In this document: positions 54,718 through 61,807 of the stretch, in pieces
Numbering within the stretch: the stretch's first letter is position 1
Layout: each line of letters opens with the position of its first letter
Source: CALARM01 sp036746235
Lineage (GTDB): Bacteria > Vulcanimicrobiota > SpSt-956 > JAKJGF01
Assembly (NCBI GenBank): GCA_036746235.1
Contig: DAIOEN010000010.1
Span: forward strand, 7,795-71,794
Reading direction: 5' to 3'
Length of the DNA stretch: 64,000 nucleotides
The notes under the pieces: model-generated
What the model was told of the DNA's origin: nothing
The model's input: only the letters and a program-made list of their open reading frames with translations
Database searches by the model: none
Made by a program: the position numbers and the translations under genes

Positions 54718-54763
54718 GGGCAACATATTACTGAATATGGTAACTAGCAAAAATTGCCCTTAC
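54714..54763 (+). promoter_or_regulatory. 10-bp inverted repeat after the type III module
   Basis: GTAAGGGCAA (54714-54723) and TTGCCCTTAC (54754-54763) are perfect inverted copies 30 bp apart, upstream of the second ATPase gene. No T-run follows, so an operator or an RNA processing hairpin is as likely as a terminator. Confidence 0.5.
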
Positions 54764-54808
54764 TCATAAATTATTTAATAGACTTTTAATGCTCGTTTCA
54801 TAACGGAG

Positions 54809-56050
54809 ATGAAAAAAATGATAAACTCTATCAACATCAAAAACTTCCGGGGTATAAAAAAAGGTCAGATAAAAGATTTCGCAAAATTCAATCTCCTTAT
54901 AGGAGATAACAATACCGGCAAATCATCAATACTTGAAACCATTTATTTATCAGCAACTGCCAGTAAAAGTGCGAATCTCGATAATATCGGTAAAATTATG
55001 CTTTCTGACTCTGATTATATGGGATACAATTCTTTTATCAGAGTCCATGAAAAACATGCCATGCCGGAAAAAAAATTAAATGAATGTTACGAAGGAGAGA
55101 TAATAATAAAAAGCGGTTCCGGCGATAATCCTTTTTATGGATATAAAATTTCAGATAAACCCGCTAATTTCACTGAAGAAGATGCAAAAAAAACAGGACT
55201 CTTTATTAGAAATCTTAAAGATAGAAAATCTAATGAGAAAATAAAAAAAATAAAAAATTTAATAGAAGAAGAAAAAATTACTTCTAAAAACAGTCATTTA
55301 ACGTTTCTCTGGGATCCTGATATGACTTATAACTACGCCGGCACAGCAGGATGGATCATAGAAGGAATATTGCCTGAAAAAGTCCTCTTTTATGATATAC
55401 ATCTGGTTTTTCAACATCTTCCCCTGTCTGTCGGCAGAAGAATGTTAAAAGAAATACCGGCCTGGACAAAAGAAGTCTACAGGTATTTTGCCAGGATTTT
55501 AAATCTTCCTGAAGATGGAAATCTGAGTTATATACCCCTGGAAAATAATACTGAATACCTTCAACCTTATATTGCAATTCAGGATAACCCGGCTCTGCCT
55601 TTAGACAGCTTCGGAGACGGAGCCAGACTTGTATTCAAAGTTCTTGCCCCCCTTGTAGCTCTTGCAAAAGATATAAACAGAGAAAAATCTGGTTTATTTT
55701 TATGGGAAGAACCGGAATTATTTCAAAACCCGGTCACTCTTTATAAACTGCTTGAAACATTAGTTAATCTCACCAGAGATAAAAATATACAGATATTTAT
55801 TACTACTCAGAGCATTGAAGTTATAGCCTGCTTTACAGATTTAATTCATAGAAAAACTATAGATGAAAATGATATAAAAGCCTATCAATTAAACCTTTCT
55901 GACGGAGAACTTAAAACAGCCTGGTTTACAGGAGAAAATCTTCTTGTATGGTTAAGAAATGGTTTTGATCCGAGAATATGGGCAAAATTCAAAAGCCCTC
56001 TCTCATATAAACTCAGAGTATCTGAAGAAGAGGGGGAAGAAGAATGTTAA
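54809..56050 (+). CDS. AAA15/OLD-like ATPase, CRISPR-embedded copy 2
   Basis: The 413-residue protein is a paralog of the ATPase at 45697. It has INIKNFRGIKKGQIKDFAKFN, Walker A GDNNTGKSS (32-40), signature SFGDGARLVFK (near 268), Walker B FLWEEPELFQNP (near 296) and, again, TTQS instead of THS near 331. The C-terminus ends in an acidic tail, as in copy 1. Its stop overlaps the TOPRIM-like gene by 7 nt. It follows the type III genes and precedes cas6. Two copies with the same unusual switch residue point to duplication with specialisation. Confidence 0.88.
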   Translation: MKKMINSINIKNFRGIKKGQIKDFAKFNLLIGDNNTGKSSILETIYLSATASKSANLDNIGKIMLSDSDYMGYNSFIRVHEKHAMPEKKLNECYEGEIIIKSGSGDNPFYGYKISDKPANFTEEDAKKTGLFIRNLKDRKSNEKIKKIKNLIEEEKITSKNSHLTFLWDPDMTYNYAGTAGWIIEGILPEKVLFYDIHLVFQHLPLSVGRRMLKEIPAWTKEVYRYFARILNLPEDGNLSYIPLENNTEYLQPYIAIQDNPALPLDSFGDGARLVFKVLAPLVALAKDINREKSGLFLWEEPELFQNPVTLYKLLETLVNLTRDKNIQIFITTQSIEVIACFTDLIHRKTIDENDIKAYQLNLSDGELKTAWFTGENLLVWLRNGFDPRIWAKFKSPLSYKLRVSEEEGEEEC

Positions 56051-56817
56051 AATATCTGATTCCTGAAGGAAAAACAGAGATAAATATTATAAAACTGTTG
56101 AATAAAAAAAAGTTTATAAACTTCACACTGGAAGAAGATTGTAACTATCCGCAAGAAAGTGAGCCAGGTGGGAAAAGCCGTATTAATAGTTATATAAATA
56201 GCTTTGGAACAAGACTGGGTATCGACCCATTAAGATACCTTATACTAAGAGATCTGGATGAACATGATAATGAAACCTTTGATACAATTAAACAAAGTAT
56301 AGAAAATGCTGTAAAAAAGCTATTTGAAGTAAGGGGTTTCTCTGCCAGCCATATTAAATTAAAAAAATCAGATAACTATGCAAATATATATACTTTTTCT
56401 TCTGATATGCCGGATTTTAAACTTTCACTGCATATAGCAGATTTCCCGAAGATTGACGATAATATGTCAAAATTTATCAAATCAACAACTGATGACTATA
56501 TACTCAAACTTATTATTAAAGAAAAGACCTTGGAAAACCTCTATAATAATTTATATAAAAATAAATCTATGAAACCGGATAGTCCCGATATTATTAAACA
56601 AAAAGTCATAAAAGAAGTCAGGGAATTACTGGAAAACAACAAAATCATCATGGAAGAAGCAAAAGACTTTATAAGGATATACAGTGCTATAACCCGTACA
56701 GGACTTTCCCCTGCAGCTATCGTTAATAAGATAATTAACCATTCCTGTGATGAAGATATTAAGGAAGTCTTTATTTCATTTATATGGGCAGTAAATTATC
56801 TTTCCGAAGAAAATTAA
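56044..56817 (+). CDS. TOPRIM-like partner protein, copy 2
   Basis: The 257-residue protein carries PEGKTE (E8, E12) and the strand YLILRDLDEHD (D70, D72), matching TOPRIM acidic motifs, and FKLSLHIADFPK as in copy 1. Here the DxD pair is complete. The rest is helical and Lys-rich. With the ATPase it would form a two-gene OLD-like module; cleavage of DNA or RNA (as in OLD or PARIS proteins) is inference. Confidence 0.74.
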   Translation: MLKYLIPEGKTEINIIKLLNKKKFINFTLEEDCNYPQESEPGGKSRINSYINSFGTRLGIDPLRYLILRDLDEHDNETFDTIKQSIENAVKKLFEVRGFSASHIKLKKSDNYANIYTFSSDMPDFKLSLHIADFPKIDDNMSKFIKSTTDDYILKLIIKEKTLENLYNNLYKNKSMKPDSPDIIKQKVIKEVRELLENNKIIMEEAKDFIRIYSAITRTGLSPAAIVNKIINHSCDEDIKEVFISFIWAVNYLSEEN

Positions 56818-56871
56818 CGTCATGAAAAACTCCCTTCAACAAAAATATATGAAAAAAAAATCATAAATATT

Positions 56872-56908
56872 TTTTCACACCGACAGTTTTTGTCGGAGTA
56901 AATATAAT
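56872..56908 (+). promoter_or_regulatory. cas6 promoter with hairpin operator
   Basis: A perfect 6-bp inverted repeat CCGACA/TGTCGG (56880-56896) follows a T-run and precedes TATAAT (56903-56908). The block matches the one before the TPR-ankyrin gene (36434 onward) at 26 of 37 positions. Transcription would start near 56915, making cas6 the head of its own unit. Confidence 0.65.
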
Positions 56909-56926
56909 AAGATAAGTATAAATATA

Positions 56927-56951
56927 GACTCGAACAATAGAGGACTAAGAA
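56927..56951 (+). promoter_or_regulatory. CRISPR-repeat-like element in the cas6 leader
   Basis: GACTC, four mismatches, then AATAGAGGACT matches the array repeat's 3' half in register (18 of 25 nt). It ends next to the cas6 SD (AAGGA), 15 nt before the ATG, and downstream of the predicted transcription start. Binding or cutting by Cas6 here would down-regulate cas6 itself (inference). Confidence 0.6.
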
Positions 56952-56965
56952 AGGATAATCAACAA

Positions 56966-57919
56966 ATGCTTGATAAAATCTATCTTTCCAGATACAAATT
57001 TACTTTACTTCCCGAGTATGAATTACATCTCCCCCAGTATCTCGGTTCAACCCTTCGTGGAGGTTTCGGCTCAGTATTTCGCAAAATCGTATGCTGCTAC
57101 AGAGACAAAATCTGTAATGAATGTCTTCTTAAAAGCAAGTGTATTTATTCCTACGTATTCGAAACCTCTCCCCCGGAGAACTCGGAAAAACTCAGAAATA
57201 TAGAATCAATACCGAGACCTTATATAATAGACCCTCCGGCCTTTGACTCAACTGCAGTCTATTCACCTGAAAGACCTTTACGTTTCTATTTGAATCTTAT
57301 CGGCAAAGCCGTTGAATATTTTCCATACTTTATAGTTGCCTTTCAGGAACTCGGTAAAGTCGGAATAGGCAGAAAAAAAGAAAAATTCATCATTCAGGAA
57401 GTGGAAATTCAGGACATAGCAACAGGTAACCTGGAACAGATCTATTTTCCAAACGGAACTGTTTTAAACAAAAGATATATATTCTCACTGGAAGATGCAT
57501 TAAAACAGGTAAACACAAAAGACTATACTGCAATAAAAATAGATTTTTTATCACCGGTTCGGCTCAAGGCAGGTTCATATCAGCACACACCTGTTTTCCG
57601 GCATTTCTTTGGTTCGTTACTTCGCAGGCTTTCATCACTTTCTTATTTTCACTGTAATACGGAACTGAAAATAAGCTATGCAAATATACTGACACAGGCT
57701 GAACATATCGAATTATTCGACAATCACACTCACTGGAAGGACTGGGAAAGATATTCTTCAAGACAGCAAACGAAAATGAAGTTCGGCGGACTTATGGGTT
57801 CAACAGGTTACGAAGGTAATCTTACACCATTTATGCCTTACCTTAATTTCGGCCAGTGGATTCATGTAGGGAAAAATGCCACATTTGGACTTGGTAAATA
57901 TGAAATTTTAAGTTTATGA
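56966..57919 (+). CDS. cas6: Cas6 pre-crRNA endoribonuclease
   Basis: The 317-residue protein fits the Cas6 family with N-terminal LPQYLGSTLRGGFGSVFRKIVC, a Cys cluster (CCYRDKICNECLLKSKC) and C-terminal RRQQ/KMKFGGLMGSTGYEG and FGQWIHVGKNATFGLGKYEI, the Gly-rich RAMP loop. It cuts the 37-nt repeat, normally 8 nt before its 3' end, to supply both the I-B and III modules. It is the only Cas6 in the locus. The catalytic residue cannot be fixed from sequence alone. Confidence 0.9.
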   Translation: MLDKIYLSRYKFTLLPEYELHLPQYLGSTLRGGFGSVFRKIVCCYRDKICNECLLKSKCIYSYVFETSPPENSEKLRNIESIPRPYIIDPPAFDSTAVYSPERPLRFYLNLIGKAVEYFPYFIVAFQELGKVGIGRKKEKFIIQEVEIQDIATGNLEQIYFPNGTVLNKRYIFSLEDALKQVNTKDYTAIKIDFLSPVRLKAGSYQHTPVFRHFFGSLLRRLSSLSYFHCNTELKISYANILTQAEHIELFDNHTHWKDWERYSSRQQTKMKFGGLMGSTGYEGNLTPFMPYLNFGQWIHVGKNATFGLGKYEILSL

Positions 57920-57934
57920 TAGGGGGAAAAAGCA

Positions 57935-58255
57935 ATGAATATAAAAGAAAAATCTATTCTGGATAAATTTAAAAGCCTTTTATTAAAGAAAATCAAATTA
58001 TATAAGCTATTTTTATTCGGCTCAAGAGCCAGAGAAGATGCAGATCCTGATTCAGACATGGACGTTATGGTAATTGTAGATGATCAACTTACAAAAGAGA
58101 TAAAAGACCATATAAGTGATTGTGCTTGGGAGTCATGTTTTGGTTCCGGTATTATTCTGGTGCCGGTATATTTTGCAAGACAGGAATGGGAAGAAGGCCC
58201 TGAAAAATATTCCTTACTTGCTCAGGCAGTAGAAAAGGAGGGTATACTTTTATGA
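57935..58255 (+). CDS. mntA: MNT-type nucleotidyltransferase (antitoxin)
   Basis: The 106-residue protein has the minimal nucleotidyltransferase signature FLFGSRAREDADPDSDMDVMV with GSR and the DxD pair. It pairs with the HEPN gene, overlapping by 4 nt. MntA antitoxins add AMP to HepT toxins to silence them. Placement between cas6 and cas1 is notable. SD GGGGGAAA. Confidence 0.85.
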   Translation: MNIKEKSILDKFKSLLLKKIKLYKLFLFGSRAREDADPDSDMDVMVIVDDQLTKEIKDHISDCAWESCFGSGIILVPVYFARQEWEEGPEKYSLLAQAVEKEGILL

Positions 58256-58653
58256 AATCTTATGATATGAAAACTCTAATCAAATATCGTCTCGAACAGG
58301 CACAGATCGCTATTGAAGATGGAACATACCTTTTAAATGGCAATAGAAGTCCTCAGAGTATAGTAAATCGATCTTATTATGCTATGTTTTATGCAACACT
58401 CGCTTTACTTCAGGAGACAGGAAAGATACCGTCAAAACATACAGGAGTAATAAGCCTTTTTGATACTGAATTCGTTCTAAAGAATATTTTTCCGAAAGAA
58501 TTATCAAAAGATTTACATAAAGCATTCGATTTAAGGCAGATAACAGATTATAAAATAATTGACCCTATGACTCCAGATGAAGCAAGAGAAACATTGGAAA
58601 AAGCAATTAAATTTGTTGAAGCTGTCAAAGAATATTTTAAACATATTATTTAA
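58252..58653 (+). CDS. HEPN-domain protein (toxin of MNT/HEPN pair)
   Basis: The 133-residue helical protein has the HEPN pattern IVNRSYYAMFYATLALLQETG and DLHKAFDLRQITDYK. The Rx4-6H RNase motif of classic HepT is not clear, so this is the PF05168-like HEPN branch. It is co-transcribed with the nucleotidyltransferase. It may be an addiction module stabilising the cas locus or a target sensor; neither is shown. Confidence 0.8.
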   Translation: MKSYDMKTLIKYRLEQAQIAIEDGTYLLNGNRSPQSIVNRSYYAMFYATLALLQETGKIPSKHTGVISLFDTEFVLKNIFPKELSKDLHKAFDLRQITDYKIIDPMTPDEARETLEKAIKFVEAVKEYFKHII

Positions 58654-58702
58654 TACTTGCTATATTAAAAATTTATAGTATAACCACTCAGGAGAAAAGA
58701 GA

Positions 58703-59713
58703 ATGGAAGTTATAGTAGAAGGATACGGACTTTATCTCGGTAAAAAAAGCGAACGGCTTGTCATAAAAAAAGGGAAAGATGTTCTTGAAGAACATCCCCT
58801 TATGAATATTGAAAGAGTAACTATTACTTCTATGGGTGTATCCATCTCTACAGATCTCCTGAAAGACTGTACGGAAAGAGGGATAATTATAAATCTTCTT
58901 TCCTGGGGAGGTAAGCCATATGCAATGATTACCTCCCCTCATCTCACAGGCACAGTAATCACAAGAAGGGAACAATTTCGGGCCTATGATGATCAAAGAG
59001 GTATTGAATACGGAAGATCTATAGTAACAGGAAAAATAAAAAACCAGATAAATACATTGAAATACTCCTCCAAATATAGAAAACAATCTGCACCGGGTGT
59101 ATATAAACTCATTTATGAAAAAATCTCAAAAATGAATGAAATTATGAGTGAAACTTCTAAAGTTACAGGGAAAAATATAGATGAAGTAAGAGGAACTCTT
59201 TTATCTATTGAAGGCAGGGCATCTCAATATTACTGGCAGGGCATAAAAGAAATTCTGGATGAAGACATAGATTTTCCGGGTCGTGAACATAGAGGAGCAA
59301 CAGATCCGGTAAATTCTCTCTTAAATTATGGATACGGCATTCTATGTTCCCGTATATGGGGAGCTTTATTACTTGCAGGGCTCGAACCTTACTGCGGTTT
59401 TATTCATGTAGACAGACCCGGTAAAGCGAGTCTTGTCTATGATGCAGTAGAAGAATTTCGTCAGCCTGTTGTAGATAGAGTTGTTCTTGCTTTTATTAAC
59501 AGGAAAGGCCAGGTAGAAATAGATAAAGAAGGAATGCTGGAAGAAAAATGTAAGAAAAATTTTGCCGGAAAGATTATTGAAAGACTGGATGCCCATGAAA
59601 AATATGAAGGAAAGAAATATACCATTAAAACTATAATTCAAAGACAGACAAGAAAACTGGCTTCTTTTTTACGCAATGAAGGCAGGTTCGATCCTTTTAT
59701 ATGTAGCTGGTAG
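58703..59713 (+). CDS. cas1: Cas1 integrase
   Basis: The 336-residue protein has all Cas1 marks: LSIEGRASQYYW (metal-binding E170), GFIHVDRPGKASLVYDAVEEFRQPVVD with H235 and the acidic residues near 247-251. It integrates new spacers as a complex with Cas2. SD AGGAGA. The module cas1-cas2-cas4-csa1 runs straight up to the array. Confidence 0.97.
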   Translation: MEVIVEGYGLYLGKKSERLVIKKGKDVLEEHPLMNIERVTITSMGVSISTDLLKDCTERGIIINLLSWGGKPYAMITSPHLTGTVITRREQFRAYDDQRGIEYGRSIVTGKIKNQINTLKYSSKYRKQSAPGVYKLIYEKISKMNEIMSETSKVTGKNIDEVRGTLLSIEGRASQYYWQGIKEILDEDIDFPGREHRGATDPVNSLLNYGYGILCSRIWGALLLAGLEPYCGFIHVDRPGKASLVYDAVEEFRQPVVDRVVLAFINRKGQVEIDKEGMLEEKCKKNFAGKIIERLDAHEKYEGKKYTIKTIIQRQTRKLASFLRNEGRFDPFICSW

Positions 59714-59718
59714 AACAT

Positions 59719-59964
59719 ATGCAAACCCTGATCATCTATGATATAGAAAGCGATAAAATCAGAAATAAAGCTGCAGAACACTGTAAAGATTATGGTTTAA
59801 AGAGGATTCAATTCAGTGCTTTTCTGGGAGATATGAACAGAAACAGAAGAGAAGAATTATTTCTTAAATTAAAAAAACTTCTTGGACAGGCAAAAGGAAA
59901 TATTCAGTTAATTCCATTATGTGACAAAGATTATGGTTTAAGAAAGATAACGGTCAATGAATAA
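59719..59964 (+). CDS. cas2: Cas2
   Basis: The 81-residue protein starts LIIYDIESDKIRNKAAEHCKDYGLKRIQFSAFLGDM, the Cas2 ferredoxin-like fold. It bridges two Cas1 dimers during spacer acquisition. It starts 5 bp after cas1 and its stop overlaps cas4 by 8 nt. Confidence 0.95.
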   Translation: MQTLIIYDIESDKIRNKAAEHCKDYGLKRIQFSAFLGDMNRNRREELFLKLKKLLGQAKGNIQLIPLCDKDYGLRKITVNE

Positions 59965-60538
59965 TATTGAGCTTAAAGTGTCTGATATAAAACAGTATCT
60001 TTATTGTCCCAGAGTCGTATATTTTTACTATGTACTTCCTGTTCAGGCTAAATCTACTTTCAAAATGGAATATGGAAAGGACCAGCATATAAAATGGGAA
60101 GAGCTTGAAAAAAGGAGAACTTACAAAAAATATAAATTATCAGAAGGTGAAAGAATATTTAACAGTTTTTTTGTATCAGACAGACTTGGCCTTGCCGGGA
60201 AACTGGATCTTTTAATAAAAACACCGGAAGAATATGTACCTGTAGAATTTAAATATACATCAGGAGAAGTAGCTTTAAGTCACAGATATCAACTGGTAGC
60301 TTATGCCATGCTGGTTGAAGATGTATATCATCTTACAATAAGGAGGGGATTTGTCTATCTTATAATGCCGAATAAGCTTGAAGAAATAATTTTTACACAG
60401 GATGCCAGATCACAGGTAAAAAAAGTTCTGGAAAAAATCAGAAATATGATAAAAAAAGAAATAATGCCTGAAACAAACAGGTTTCGTTCCTGTTGCCGGG
60501 ATTGTGAATATTTAAATTTTTGCGGAGATGTGTGGTGA
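59957..60538 (+). CDS. cas4: Cas4 nuclease
   Basis: The 193-residue RecB-like nuclease has Cys17 (YLYCPR), KLD in GLAGKLDLLI, VEFKYTSG, the QLVAYAML motif and a C-terminal iron-sulfur group FRSCCRDCEYLNFCG. Cas4 trims prespacers and selects PAM orientation with Cas1-Cas2. Confidence 0.95.
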   Translation: MNNIELKVSDIKQYLYCPRVVYFYYVLPVQAKSTFKMEYGKDQHIKWEELEKRRTYKKYKLSEGERIFNSFFVSDRLGLAGKLDLLIKTPEEYVPVEFKYTSGEVALSHRYQLVAYAMLVEDVYHLTIRRGFVYLIMPNKLEEIIFTQDARSQVKKVLEKIRNMIKKEIMPETNRFRSCCRDCEYLNFCGDVW

Positions 60539-60543
60539 TTTAA

Positions 60544-61473
60544 ATGTATTTTCTTTCATCTGAAGAACGACAGTTTCTTTTAAAAGGACTCCTTCCAAAG
60601 ACCAGAGAAATGAATGTTGTAGATGAATTAAGGGGATGGAACTGGAACCGTCCTCCTCTTGCTCCTGTATATGATTTAAAATTACCTCTTTATGAAATAG
60701 CAGGAAAATATTGCCCTGTCGGTAAAGATGTATATTTAAAAAGAGTGATGAGTGTGTCCGGGAATTTGAATTTTCTTATGATTCAGGGTATAGTCCTCCA
60801 TGATGTCATGGTAGAAATAATGACCAAGGCAAAAAAACTTATATATACGATGGGAGTCAGCAATTATATTTCTATTTTTAATGAATTGAGTAATAATACC
60901 TATGAAATTCCCGGGAAATATGTAAAATTACTTGATAATAATCTGGAACTTTTACAAAAAAGAGTGAACTATCTGTGGGAATTCGAAGCAAGAAATATAA
61001 CTGCAAGAATCCAGGAAGTGTTATCACATCAGCCTTACATAGGAGAAGACTCTCTTGCATATCATGCGTTACCGGTCATTATGGAACAGAAACTTGACGG
61101 ATCGTTCCTGGGTATGAGTCATTATTTAAGCTCAGATGCATTTATTTTTTCAGAACCTATGATTCTGGATTTGAAATTTGATATTAAAAGAGATTTTCAT
61201 AAATTGACTACAACAGGATATGCTATGGTTATCGAGTCCTTATATGAATACCCTGTAAATATTGGCTGCCTCATCTATCCGGAATTCCGAGAAGACGGGA
61301 GAATAACTGTAAAGAAAGATTTTCATTTTATCAATGAAGAACTTCGTCAATGGTTTATTGAAGAGAGAGATGAAAAAATGAGAATGGTTTTTGAAGAGAT
61401 AGATCCTGGGATGCCTGAAAAGTGTTATGAAAATTGCCAGTATATGGCAAAATGTCCCGGTTCAGGGAGATAA
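60544..61473 (+). CDS. csa1: Csa1-type second Cas4 family protein
   Basis: The 309-residue protein resembles Csa1: ERQFLLKGLLPKTREM, ELRGWNWNRPPL, YEIAGKYCPVGKDVYLKR, the nuclease core MILDLKFDIKRD and a C-terminal CYENCQYMAKCPG iron-sulfur motif. Csa1 is best known from type I-A archaeal loci. Together with Cas4 it may define both ends of a new spacer, as two Cas4 proteins do in some archaea. It is the last gene before the leader. Confidence 0.88.
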   Translation: MYFLSSEERQFLLKGLLPKTREMNVVDELRGWNWNRPPLAPVYDLKLPLYEIAGKYCPVGKDVYLKRVMSVSGNLNFLMIQGIVLHDVMVEIMTKAKKLIYTMGVSNYISIFNELSNNTYEIPGKYVKLLDNNLELLQKRVNYLWEFEARNITARIQEVLSHQPYIGEDSLAYHALPVIMEQKLDGSFLGMSHYLSSDAFIFSEPMILDLKFDIKRDFHKLTTTGYAMVIESLYEYPVNIGCLIYPEFREDGRITVKKDFHFINEELRQWFIEERDEKMRMVFEEIDPGMPEKCYENCQYMAKCPGSGR

Positions 61474-61807
61474 TTAATTGAGCAAAATATGTTGTAGATT
61501 TCAGCACTAAATGTTATACTATTAAATACAATATATTATAAAGGAAATATCCATTTTCGAAAATCATAGGAAAAATTCTCATGGAGAAATATTTTTGGGA
61601 AACGGCAGAATGTGAATGGAGATTAAAATGTTAGATATGACCGGGCTTTTTAGAAAAATAAATTTTTCGCAAATCGAGCAGGTTTTTTTGCAGAAAAGAT
61701 ATTTTCGAAGTCATAAGATGAATTCTGTAAAAAAGTCAATATCAATAAATCTTGAAAAGCTTGCCAATAACTGTACTTTGACAATTAAATATTTGTAATC
61801 GTGGGCG
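61474..61807 (+). promoter_or_regulatory. CRISPR leader region
   Basis: The 334 bp between csa1 and the first repeat are AT-rich (long A and T runs) and have no credible gene; a 60-codon frame at 61616 lacks an SD and any motif. The leader should contain the array promoter and integration signals. TTGACA occurs at 61778 but without a good -10 at 17 bp. Confidence 0.7.

Noticed and set aside
54762..54782. A possible third repeat-like element before the second ATPase gene (ACTCAT, then ATTTAATAGA)
   Set aside because: The two blocks are shifted by five bases relative to the repeat and the 3' part does not match; in AT-rich DNA this can arise by chance.
61616..61798. 60-codon reading frame in the CRISPR leader
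   Set aside because: No SD, no motif, low-complexity AT-rich composition, and it lies in the expected leader.
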